Positions 1 to 9,106 of a stretch of DNA of 64,000 nucleotides are shown here, piece after piece. Numbering within the stretch: the stretch's first letter is position 1; each line of letters begins with the position of its first letter. Location: contig JASAOM010001084.1 in the NCBI GenBank assembly GCA_030849085.1, positions 62,001-126,000 of the forward strand, read 5' to 3'. A program made the position numbers and the translations under genes. The notes below the pieces were generated by a model. The model was given only the letters and a program-made list of their open reading frames with translations, searched no databases and had not been told where the DNA came from. This DNA comes from Borovskyia barvae (taxonomy: Eukaryota; Euglenozoa; Kinetoplastea; Trypanosomatida; Trypanosomatidae).

Positions 1-1465
1 TGTAGAAGGTGTAGGAGAAGTTCGGCCCACCGGGCAGGCACGTCGAATCCGCAAGGTAGAAGCTGTCCGTCGCACCAGGAAGTTGCACATACGCCACGAA
101 GAAGATGTAGATGAAGACGTTCGCCTTGGCGATCACCAGGGGCAAGGACAGGAAGGCACTGATGACGCAGACCACCGACAGAGCAATACTCGCGTATAGC
201 AGATCCATCGTCGTGCCCAGAATCGTCACGCACGCCATGGACACGACACTGCAGGTCATGATAATGCTGTAGATCACCACCTTCCAGTTTCGCGTGACGA
301 CCTCCTCGTTGATCTCGAAGATACCGCACAGGCACGATTTAATTGGCAGCTCCTCGTCCTCCGTTTCTGCGTCCAGCGTGGCGATCCTGCCCAGTTCCGT
401 CTCCTCCTCCAGCCCCATCAGGTCCGCGTCGCCGCGCTGCTCGTCGTCGTAGTCCCGCTCGGGGTGGAGGTCCTTCTGCACCGGCTCCCTCGCATCAGAG
501 CAGTCGTCCGAAGACGGAGTCCGCGCCATCCCGGCCTCCACGCGTGCCTTCAGCAGCGCAGCTTTCATGTCGCGTTGGTCCTGCAGGCGCTCCTGCCGAT
601 TCGGCAGCTCACCGTACCAGTTAAACACAAAGAAAACCCCACTGACCAGCTGCAGGGCAGCAGAGATGAAGATGCCGACCGTCACCTTGCCACCGTCCGA
701 GAGAGGGCCCTGAATGATAGCCGCGACGAGAGTGCCGAGGAGGATGAACACCCAGAGACAGCTCACGAGCGACGGACCAGGGACGGGGTTGCGCCGGACA
801 AGGCGGCTGTAGTGGCCCTCCGACAGAATATCCACGTTGGCCTTGCCCAGGCAGGTGAGGAAGATGAAGGCGGCGGCGGGGTTGCCAGACGACGAATTCG
901 CTGGCAGCACACCGTAGCCGATGGCGAAGGCGGCACCCGCAATACACGAGATCAGCATATACCACCGCTTCGTGTATCCGAGCAGCGCAAAAGTGTCGGT
1001 CAGCATCGCGATGAACGCCTTGATGGCCCAGCCCATGGAGTAGAGGGAGGCGAGGCGTTGATACCGCTCGCCGCTCAGGCCAAAGCGCACCACCATCATG
1101 GGCTGACGCGTGAAGCCGATGATCTGATCAGCGATGCCCTTCAGAAGAAAGTAGCAGGCGTTGAGGGAGAGCACGAACACCGGTCCGAACCCCTCCACAG
1201 CGTTGCCCAGCACCGGAATGAAGCGCACCCACGGGCACACGGCGAAGAACGCCTCTGCCTGCGGGTGTACGATGGTCCCATCAGCTTTGATGACGCGCCC
1301 ATCCTCAGTTCTCCGCTGATGCGACTGGGAAGAGAAGGCCTCGTCGTTGTTCGTGTACTGTGGCCCACCCTCACCCTCAAGGGCAGCGCTCGCTGGATCG
1401 GCGTAGTACAACTCGGCTTCCGTCGGGCCGTCCTCACGACCGTGGCGGCCATTTCGGCTGCTCAT
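1..1465 (-). CDS. Folate/biopterin transporter (FBT family), copy 1, partial
   Basis: Partial gene: the frame stays open to the window edge, so the C-terminal part (roughly the last 190 residues by comparison with the next copy) is missing. It encodes an FBT/BT1-family membrane transporter, a group that imports folate, biopterin or related molecules across the surface membrane of trypanosomatids, which are pterin auxotrophs. The protein starts MSSRNGRHGRE and continues into a stretch that matches copy 2 almost residue for residue (for example AFFAVCPWVRFIPVLG and the membrane segment starting at LISCIAGAAF). The start at 1465 matches the start of copy 2. The first 40 or so residues differ from copy 2 while much of the central part is identical at the DNA level. 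Family call is firm; the substrate cannot be read from the sequence. Confidence 0.93.
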   Translation of the reverse strand, partial: MSSRNGRHGREDGPTEAELYYADPASAALEGEGGPQYTNNDEAFSSQSHQRRTEDGRVIKADGTIVHPQAEAFFAVCPWVRFIPVLGNAVEGFGPVFVLSLNACYFLLKGIADQIIGFTRQPMMVVRFGLSGERYQRLASLYSMGWAIKAFIAMLTDTFALLGYTKRWYMLISCIAGAAFAIGYGVLPANSSSGNPAAAFIFLTCLGKANVDILSEGHYSRLVRRNPVPGPSLVSCLWVFILLGTLVAAIIQGPLSDGGKVTVGIFISAALQLVSGVFFVFNWYGELPNRQERLQDQRDMKAALLKARVEAGMARTPSSDDCSDAREPVQKDLHPERDYDDEQRGDADLMGLEEETELGRIATLDAETEDEELPIKSCLCGIFEINEEVVTRNWKVVIYSIIMTCSVVSMACVTILGTTMDLLYASIALSVVCVISAFLSLPLVIAKANVFIYIFFVAYVQLPGATDSFYLADSTCLPGGPNFSYTFY

Positions 1466-3306
1466 CTCTCTCGTACCGTGAGGAATGTGGGAAAGGAGAG
1501 AGAGGAGAACTGCTGCCTGTGTGGTCGCGTATGTCCGGTGTGAGTGTCTGTATAATAGATGTATATATATATATATATATATGCGTGTGTATGTAGCGGA
1601 GCAGGGGAGTTCCAGTTAGAGTGTTTTCCAGTGAAAGAAAGAAAAAGAGAATTAAAGAGAGGGTTAGCACGATCCACGGTGCGTCTGGTTGGTGTTGGTG
1701 GTGGTGTGTGCGTGTGGATAGGATGGAGAGAGGGAAAGCGGGGTGGAGAGGGAGGGGGGTGGCCCAAGAGGGAGAGAGAGGGAGCGGTGGAGGTGGACGT
1801 CCCCACCCCCATCCAATGGCGCCCCTCTGATAATGGAATATATATATATATAGGGAGAGCGAGCGACATAGGAGTGAGGAGGAGAGGCGACGATGTGCGA
1901 TGATCGCGGGACCTCTCTAGAAGTAAACATCTGCCGTTTGTTAAATACCTGGTGAACTTAAGCTTGCACGTGTGTATGCTCTACCTCGCTGCACCGTCTG
2001 GGGAGGAAACAAAATCAACAGGAAAGAAGGCAGCGATGCCATGGACAGCACACACACACACGCACTGACAGACAGACGCCAGTCCTACCTACCGATCAAT
2101 CCTGAAAGGAGAGAGAGAGAGAAAGGGTGAGGGAAGTGCCCTCCCCTGCCAGCCTTTTTGTAGATGGACAAGAAGAGAGGGGTTGGAGGCGGGGGGTGGG
2201 GAGGCGGAGCGAGGGAAAACTCGATGGGTTCGCATCCCGAGCATACACACAGCATAAACAAAAAAAGAATCTTTTATCTTCACATGGAATTCTCAAAAAA
2301 CACACACACGCGAAGGAGAGCACAAGGAAAAGGTACACGACCTTTTTTCCCCCCCTCCTCCCTCTTCTTTCTCTTTTTACTCAACTAAATCAAAAAAAAT
2401 TCAGAGTTATGAGGGAGAGATGGGCTTTCCTACGCCCGCACCCCATCAACAAACGTAGGTCCATCCCTCTCTCTCTCTCTTTAAATATAAATATATATAT
2501 ATATATATCATATTAGCACCAAAAGACGTTACAACACGGTGGGAAACACACTTTAAAGACGAAATAAAAAAGAAAGAGAGCGACGCCCTCTTCCTTCCCT
2601 CCCCGCCACCATCCAAAGCTAAGAGCCGAAACGCCACATGGTGAAGCAGCGATAGGGAGGGAGGAAACAAGAAAGAGAGAGGTGAGAAGGTGGACGGACT
2701 GTGGAAATGGAAAGAGGGAGGGGGGGGGGAGGAGGGGACGCGCCTTTATCCTCCCCTTTCTCTTTCCCTCTCTCGCCAAAACAACACGAACGCAACCACG
2801 ACATCCACACAAGAAACGGGCGAACCAAAAAAAAAGAAACGACCCACGCACACGTCTCACCCATGGCATACAGCACTACGGAGACGAGGGCCAGCGAAAA
2901 AAAGAGAGATGAGGGGTGAGTGAGAGGGTGGGATGGTAGAACTGAAAAGTAAATAAAATATTAACAACCGTCAAGCCCGTAAAAGAAAGGCGCACGAAAA
3001 AACGTGTGAGAGCGAAGCGGAGAAGGGGGAGGGAGAGAGTGTAGAAGTCACAAACGGAAACGACGTTAGGAGAGAGAGAGAGATACGGAAAAAAAGAAGT
3101 AAGAGGCGGTGAAGAGAATATTAAGGTTTCTCGATATATATATATATATATATATTGCGTCCTGTTGGCGTGTGCGCGGCGTCGTCGGTCGGGTGTTCGT
3201 CGTTGAGCAAACGAGGGCGCTCTCTCTGTGCGCTTCTGTATGGCTGTAGGTAAAAGCTTGTTGTCTGACGTGGCGGGAAGGCGGCGGCACGAATGCTCTT
3301 CCTTTC
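1466..3306. other. Intergenic region between the two folate/biopterin transporter genes
   Basis: No gene seen. It should hold the 3' UTR of copy 2 and the splice region of copy 1. It contains (TA)n runs at 1562-1582, 2491-2508 and 3134-3155, purine-rich blocks on the plus strand (1720-1790, 2100-2130, 2640-2740, 3010-3085) that are pyrimidine tracts on the transcript, and short CA runs. Open frames here translate to low-complexity sequence only. Confidence 0.7.
1548..1549 (-). promoter_or_regulatory. Candidate spliced-leader acceptor (AG) for FBT copy 1
   Basis: On the minus strand a pyrimidine-rich block (complement of 1633-1664) is followed, after a (TA)n run, by the first AG at 1549-1548. 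No ATG lies between it and the start at 1465, giving an 82-nt 5' leader. Inferred from pattern only; further AGs nearer the start exist. Confidence 0.35.
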
Positions 3307-5343
3307 TTACGCTGCCGCAGGGATATCATCTGGCAGATTACGAGCAGCATTTTCCGCGTGCTTCTTCTCCGCCTTCAACTGCTTGTGGATAGCGTGGCCG
3401 TTGACGTCGATATCGTCGCTAATGCGCGCATGTGGCATCAGTATAAACGAAAGTAGAATTGTACCAAGCGGCATAATCAGATGCCCGATGATGATCAGCC
3501 AGCGGACGTTGCTGAAGTCACACGGTGGCGTGCTGGAGACAGGGAAGCGAAACGACATCAGGATGGACCCAATCGCTGCCGACATACTCTGACCAAGGTT
3601 GGCGAAGCCGGCCATCAGCGCGTAGACCATGCTCTCCGACCCGCGTGGACACAGCCGTGAGATGAGGAGAATGACAGGCATATACGAAAGCATGTAACAG
3701 ACCTGGTAGATGATCGCGTCACCGCAAATGTACATGGCGTGGTCGGGGATGCCGATGTACAAGTTCCACCGCTCCACGATGACCAAGTCGAAGAGGGAGG
3801 CGACGATCTGCAAAAACACCGAGCAACTGATGGTGACCTGGTAGCGCATGTTCGAAAACACATACGTAAAGATGGTCACACCAGCGATACCACCGATGTT
3901 CGAAATGACGGCACCGACGGTGTTGTAGAAGGTGTAGGAGAAGTTCGGCCCACCGGGCAGGCACGTCGAATCCGCAAGGTAGAAGTTGTCCAGTGCACCG
4001 GGAAGCTGTAAATACAGTACAAAGTAAGCGTAGATGAAGACATTCGCCTTGGCGATCACCACGGGCAAGGTTATGAAGGCACTGACAACACAAACCACCG
4101 TCACGGCGATGCAGGCGTATAGCAGATCCATCGTCGTGCCCAGAATCGTGACGCACGCCATGGTCACGACACTGCAGGTCATGATGATGCTGTAGATCAC
4201 CACCTTCCAATTTCGCGTGACGACCTCCTCGTTGATCTCGAAGACACCGCACAGGCACGATTTAACTTGCAGCTCCTCGTCCTCCGTTTCTGCGTCCAGC
4301 GTGGCGATCCTGCCCAGTTCCGTCTCCTCCTCCAGCCCCATCAGGTCCGCGTCGCCGCGCTGCTCGTCGTCGTAGTCCCGCTCGGGGTGGAGGTCCTTCT
4401 GCACCGGCTCCCTCGCATCAGAGCAGTCGTCCGAAGACGGAGTCCGCGCCATCCCGGCCTCCACGCGTGCCTTCAGCAGCGCAGCTTTCATGTCGCGTTG
4501 GTCCTGCAGGCGCTCCTGCCGATTCGGCAGCTCACCGTACCAGTTAAACACAAAGAAAACCCCACTGACCAGCTGCAGGGCAGCAGAGATGAAGATGCCG
4601 ACCGTCACCTTGCCACCGTCCGAGAGAGGGCCCTGAATGATAGCCGCGACGAGAGTGCCGAGGAGGATGAACACCCAGAGACAGCTCACGAGCGACGGAC
4701 CAGGGACGGGGTTGCGCCGGACAAGGCGGCTGTAGTGGCCCTCCGACAGAATATCCACGTTGGCCTTGCCCAGGCAGGTGAGGAAGATGAAGGCGGCGGC
4801 GGGGTTGCCAGACGACGAATTCGCTGGCAGCACACCGTAGCCGATGGCGAAGGCGGCACCCGCAATACACGAGATCAGCATATACCACCGCTTCGTGTAT
4901 CCGAACAGCGCAAAAGTGTCGGTCAGCATCGCGATGAACGCCTTGATGGCCCAGCCCATGGAGTAGAGGGAGGAGAGGCGTTGATACCGCTCGGCATCCA
5001 GGCCAAAGCGCACCACCAACATGGGCTGACGCGTGAAGCCGATGATCTGATCAGCGATGCCCTTCAGAAGAAAGTAGCAGGCGTTGAGGGAGAGGATGAA
5101 CTTGGGTCCGAACCCCTCCACAGCGATGCCCAGCACCGGAATAAAGCGCACCCACGGGCACACGGCGAAGAACGCCTCTGCCTGCGGGTGTACGATGGTC
5201 CCATCAGCTTTGATGATGCGCCCATCCTCAGTTCTCCGCTGATGCGTCTGGGAAGAGAAGGCCTTGTCGTTGTCCGTGGACTGCTGACGCTGTTCTCCTG
5301 CACCATCCCCCTCGCGATCGCTGATACCGTGCCGGCTGCTCAT
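3307..5343 (-). CDS. Folate/biopterin transporter (FBT family), copy 2, complete
   Basis: A complete 678-residue FBT/BT1-family transporter of normal length for the family. The first ~50 residues are hydrophilic and cytosolic-looking (MSSRHGISDREGDG). About twelve membrane segments follow, split by an acidic loop around residues 290-345 that carries a run of charged residues. Family landmarks include FFAVCPWVRF near residue 60, the GFTRQPM segment near residue 100, and the segment ending in RFPVSSTPP near residue 605. It is a tandem paralogue of the partial copy downstream, and from about 4269 to 4904 the two are identical in DNA. Role by family: uptake of folate or unconjugated pterins at the plasma membrane. 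Substrate preference is unknown, since close FBT paralogues differ in it. Confidence 0.95.
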   Translation of the reverse strand: MSSRHGISDREGDGAGEQRQQSTDNDKAFSSQTHQRRTEDGRIIKADGTIVHPQAEAFFAVCPWVRFIPVLGIAVEGFGPKFILSLNACYFLLKGIADQIIGFTRQPMLVVRFGLDAERYQRLSSLYSMGWAIKAFIAMLTDTFALFGYTKRWYMLISCIAGAAFAIGYGVLPANSSSGNPAAAFIFLTCLGKANVDILSEGHYSRLVRRNPVPGPSLVSCLWVFILLGTLVAAIIQGPLSDGGKVTVGIFISAALQLVSGVFFVFNWYGELPNRQERLQDQRDMKAALLKARVEAGMARTPSSDDCSDAREPVQKDLHPERDYDDEQRGDADLMGLEEETELGRIATLDAETEDEELQVKSCLCGVFEINEEVVTRNWKVVIYSIIMTCSVVTMACVTILGTTMDLLYACIAVTVVCVVSAFITLPVVIAKANVFIYAYFVLYLQLPGALDNFYLADSTCLPGGPNFSYTFYNTVGAVISNIGGIAGVTIFTYVFSNMRYQVTISCSVFLQIVASLFDLVIVERWNLYIGIPDHAMYICGDAIIYQVCYMLSYMPVILLISRLCPRGSESMVYALMAGFANLGQSMSAAIGSILMSFRFPVSSTPPCDFSNVRWLIIIGHLIMPLGTILLSFILMPHARISDDIDVNGHAIHKQLKAEKKHAENAARNLPDDIPAAA

Positions 5344-5362
5344 GGTGTTCTGTTCTCGTCAC

Positions 5363-5364
5363 CT
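5363..5364 (-). promoter_or_regulatory. Candidate spliced-leader acceptor for FBT copy 2
   Basis: Minus-strand pyrimidine tract (complement of about 5365-5420) ends in CAAC-AG at 5364-5363. The next ATG is the gene start at 5343, so the leader from the gene would be about 20 nt. Pattern-based. Confidence 0.5.
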
Positions 5365-5954
5365 GTTGAGAGGGTAGGGAATAGAGAAAATCAAACACGT
5401 GAAGAGAGGGGGCGTGCACGTACAGGCGGGGGAGAGAGAATTGCGAAGGGTTGGGGAGCCACCAACACACAACTTGGTGGCGTTCGTTGTAGATCTTGTG
5501 TTAGCGGTTGGGATGACGTGTATTGTGCTGGTACCCCCCTCACCAAAAAAGGAGAAATGAAAAAGATAAGAATCTCAGAAGAGGCCTCACGCGGCGAGAC
5601 TCAGTAAAAAAAGTCCCCCCCCCGTGAGCACCAAAACAAAAACAAAAAGTAAAGGAGGAAGAGGGACGAAGAGAAGTCCATAAAACACAACGACAACCGC
5701 GATAGAGAGGGAGAGGAGGAAAGGCCAGTAGAGGAGAGAGAGAGATGTGTGTGTGTATGATGAAAGAGTAGCCTTGCTTGTTCCTCCCCCCTCCCCCCGG
5801 AGAGGAGCCATACGCGCTAGACAGGATGGGCTCTCTCTCTTCTGCCCTTCGCACCCGTTCTTTCTTCTCTACACCTTCTCCCTTTTCCTCCAGGAATAAG
5901 AGGGGTGGGAAGGGAGAGCATAGCGAAGCACTGCCACGATGGACTGTGCGGATG

Positions 5955-5979
5955 GGTGGTGGTGGTGGTGGTGGTGGTG
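5955..5979 (+). repeat. (GGT)n microsatellite
   Basis: About eight GGT triplets in a row on the plus strand, in the presumed 3' UTR of the MPN-domain gene. On the transcript it reads as ACC repeats. Confidence 0.9.
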
Positions 5980-6473
5980 TTTGAAGGCTCCACCGGAGCC
6001 TCGCTTTCGTTCTTTCCCTCGTCCTATGTTGCACACAAATTCATAAATAAATATATAAATATATATATATATAGGTATGTGTGTGTGTGTATCTTTACTT
6101 TTGTAGACACCCATCACCGCTATTTTCGTAGTCCCCCTCACTGCACCGAGACTTCTGTGATCTAAGAAAGAGGAGGAGGAGGGGGGGGGGAGGGAGGCGA
6201 GCCTATCGGGCACCACAGCGCAGACCTTATTCACCTATGATGCTTCCCATTCACAGAACTCGCGGATGCACGCGACCCGTACACCCATCTCACATCATGC
6301 CTTTCGTGGGAGGGATCGATGGGTGGGTAGATGAGCCCGGAGGGGAGGCAGAGAAGGAGGGCTCCTTCTCTCTCTCTCTCTATATATATATATATCCCCA
6401 CTCACCTCGATTCGAACGCAGTTCGCCTCCTCTCCTTCCCCTAGCTCTCTGTGCGTGTGTGTGTGTGTGTGCA

Positions 6474-7994
6474 TCACGGGTGACCCCGTAGGATGATACG
6501 TTGGGGTTTGACTGGCTCAGAAAATTTGGCGTGCCATCGAGTGGACTCTCGTACCTCTCTGTCACCGCGGTAGCGGGAAGTGGACGGGGGCTCATAGGCT
6601 TTCTCGATGTCGAGCAAGGACATAGCAGATTGGCGGCTGTTAAGGATCCCCTGCTGCTGCTGCTGTAGCGTGGTGAGGTGGGTTGCACTCTGCAACTCGA
6701 GGGCCAGACAGGCACCCACGATCTCCTCTGCAAGGGCGGGGGCTTCGTTCGAGGGCGTGGGACGCGTAGAAGATGGACCATCCAATGGACATGTAGCGGC
6801 CACATTGCCTACCGGGACGTTACGCAGGCACGTGGCGACTCGACGCAAAAGCTGCGCATCCGCAGCGACGGTCGAAGGGCTGCGTAGAGATGCGGTGCTC
6901 TCGTCGGAAGATGCGTCGCCCTGGATCGAATCCAAAAAGCGTGAGAGGAGTCGCAAGGAGCCGAGAAGATTCTCGCCGGCAAAGACATGCAGCGGGGGAG
7001 TGCGCGGGGAGACAGCTGAGCGGGGTGGCGGTGAAGCATCATCTCCCCGCTCCACCAGCGGCAACGCCTCAGTGGCCAGGGAGATCCACTCCATGTCGGT
7101 GGGAGCGACGCTCATCGTTGTCGTTGCGAAGGCCTCCACGGCTTTCGTAGCAACCCAGAAAGACTCGAAGGGAAGTCGCGCGGTGGTGGCGATGCGAAAG
7201 GGTGACGGTGAAGCCGTCGCCATCTCCGCCAGCTCCCCGTCATAAACCACCATCAGCCCCGCCCCTTCCGCGGTGGAGGGTAGAAGGTTGCTTTCGGAAA
7301 GTTGTCTTGTGACGCAACGCGCAATGGCAACGATGGTGTCCTCCTCCGCTGCTTGGCCCTCGCCCTTGAGCTGCTTCGACGTGATCCCCGCCGGCGAGTT
7401 GTCCCTCGGAGAAGTTCGTTTGACATCGGCGCCGCCACCGCCACCGACCATGCAGGCCTGCCGGTGGGCTACCGCCACCCTCTCACTGGCTGACACCGCG
7501 TAGCACCCCACCACACTCAGCTCTGGCACAACGGCGCACAGCCGATCCCGATGCTCACGCGCCGCTGGCCAGTCGATATCGTGCACGAGAAGTCGCTGGA
7601 GACATGCGCCATCCACGCGGTAGGGGATGCGGGTGCCCGGCACCGTGGCTGCCTGATGAGGAGCGTCGGGTGGTCGAAGGGGTAGCTCGAAGGAATCGCG
7701 GAGTGTCACGGCCACACCTCCACCGAGAGCTTTGTCTCCAGCGAACGGTGTGTCGGATGGAGTGATGGGGTCTCGCGTCCCGAGTAGAAGTCCTACGACG
7801 GGGTAGAACATGGGTGTGGCGGAGGGGCTGAGATAAGAAGGCTTCGTGGATCGGCCCACCGCCCTCAACTCCTCCACCTCTTCCACCTCTTTGGAAACAT
7901 TTTTCTTCTCGCCACAATGGTGAAGCTCCGCCCGCGTAACGTGGTCGATGACGTTGAGAAGCACCACCGGATGTACTCGAATCACCCCTTCCAT
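6474..7994 (-). CDS. MPN-domain protein, Rpn8/CSN6/eIF3f-like (catalytically inactive type)
   Basis: A 506-residue protein. Its N-terminus, MEGVIRVHPVVLLNVIDHVT, then PVVGLLLGT near residue 65, and the later VVGCYAV segment match the MPN (Mov34/PAD-1) fold as found in proteasome subunit Rpn8, COP9 subunit 6 and translation factors eIF3f/h. I see no E plus HxH...D zinc motif, so it should be a structural MPN subunit and not an active deubiquitinase. The second half is acidic and Ser/Pro-rich with one Q5 run and no recognised domain. The frame is open a further 61 codons upstream, but that stretch translates CA and poly-C tracts, and a good pyrimidine tract plus AG lies at 8032-8033, so I start at 7994. 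Which complex it belongs to is not decided by sequence alone. Confidence 0.72.
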   Translation of the reverse strand: MEGVIRVHPVVLLNVIDHVTRAELHHCGEKKNVSKEVEEVEELRAVGRSTKPSYLSPSATPMFYPVVGLLLGTRDPITPSDTPFAGDKALGGGVAVTLRDSFELPLRPPDAPHQAATVPGTRIPYRVDGACLQRLLVHDIDWPAAREHRDRLCAVVPELSVVGCYAVSASERVAVAHRQACMVGGGGGADVKRTSPRDNSPAGITSKQLKGEGQAAEEDTIVAIARCVTRQLSESNLLPSTAEGAGLMVVYDGELAEMATASPSPFRIATTARLPFESFWVATKAVEAFATTTMSVAPTDMEWISLATEALPLVERGDDASPPPRSAVSPRTPPLHVFAGENLLGSLRLLSRFLDSIQGDASSDESTASLRSPSTVAADAQLLRRVATCLRNVPVGNVAATCPLDGPSSTRPTPSNEAPALAEEIVGACLALELQSATHLTTLQQQQQGILNSRQSAMSLLDIEKAYEPPSTSRYRGDREVRESTRWHAKFSEPVKPQRIILRGHP

Positions 7995-9106
7995 GAATGC
8001 CTTACACGTGCCAGAAGGGTGGTGCGTGTGTCTGATGTGTGTGTGTGTGGGGGGGGGGGGGAGCTGGCTGCGGAGGGAGTGGTATGCAGTGGTGGTGGAA
8101 GTGGAAGTGATCAGCAGCAACAGCCAAACACACACAGACACACAGACAGATGTGGAGAATCTCCGAACATGCATCAAAAAGCAAAAATTATGTGAAAGGG
8201 AATAGCGATGTATATATATATATATATAACAGGGGGAAAAAGTTGTACACGCGGAAACGTGGAGGCCCTTGACGACTTCCTCTCTTCTCAGAAGTTTTCT
8301 CTCCTCCCCCTCTCTCTTCCATTTCGTTCATTTCCTTGTCGATCACGTCAAATCACGTCTGCAGGAAACACGAAAAAAGAAAAAGGGTGGTGCTGGAACG
8401 AGGAGGAAGGAGCGGGCAGAGACGCTAGCTCTCATTTCTCTGCTCTTCCCTCCGTAACTTTCATCGTGTGTGGGCGTGTGCATCACCTTCCGCCCACCTC
8501 CGAAAGCTTATTTGTAGGAGCACGAGCCGAAACAGTTGCGTATAGAAAAGAGAGGACGAGAGGCGGGCACATTAGCTCCCCACTTCTCCACATTGTAGAG
8601 CCGCTGCCTCGCCCCTTTCCCCCTACGTCGGTACGAGTGACGCTCCGCGTACACACACGCACCTCCAGACACTCTCTGTACAAAAATACACGTAAACGTT
8701 CGGCAGACTCTTTCGCTCCACGAGGAAATCATGGCGGCCCAGTCTCTTCAACACGTTGGAGGAAGAGGAATGGATGCTGCAGGAGTTTTGGGGAGAGAGA
8801 AGGGGGAAGGTGGGGTGGGGTGGGGTGGGAAGAGTGCATCACCGAACACACGCGACTACCATGAAAAGTAACAAGGGCGAAGAAAATACGCATCCAGAAA
8901 ATCGTGACTGGCTCATATAAACACACACACACACCGAGTATAGATGTGTGCGGCAACGCAGTAGTGCAGGCTCAGACATGTCGTCGGACGGAGTAAAACG
9001 GAAAGGCACACGGGGAGGGGAGATGGAGATCTCGTGCAGGGTGGCATAACAGCAATATCATCGCACCATCGTGTTGTTCTTACGTTCCCCATGTAGCGCA
9101 TCAATG
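7995..9106. other. Intergenic region, alpha/beta hydrolase gene to MPN gene
   Basis: No gene seen. It holds the MPN splice region, a (TA)n run at 8211-8229, a 13-base G run near 8049-8061, and a plus-strand G-run cluster at about 8802-8830. Confidence 0.7.
8032..8033 (-). promoter_or_regulatory. Candidate spliced-leader acceptor for the MPN gene
   Basis: A poly-C/CA block on the minus strand (complement of about 8038-8062) is followed by the first AG at 8033-8032. The next ATG is 7994, which supports the trimmed start and implies a 37-nt leader. Confidence 0.5.

Larger units (their letters stand above)
5344..6473. other. Intergenic region, MPN gene to FBT copy 2
   Basis: No gene seen. It holds the splice region of FBT copy 2 near 5360-5420, a GGT-triplet run at 5955-5979, (TA)n runs near 6058-6074 and 6382-6396, and a TG run just before the MPN gene stop (about 6453-6472). 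Confidence 0.7.

Noticed and set aside
4267-5607. Long plus-strand frames opposite genes (also 464-1543, 26497-27723, 33108-34349, 38599-39576, 47202-48314, 54650-55840)
   Set aside because: They are mirror frames of GC-rich coding regions on the minus strand, rich in His/Arg/Val, with no recognisable motif. The minus-strand proteins have clear families or domain structure.
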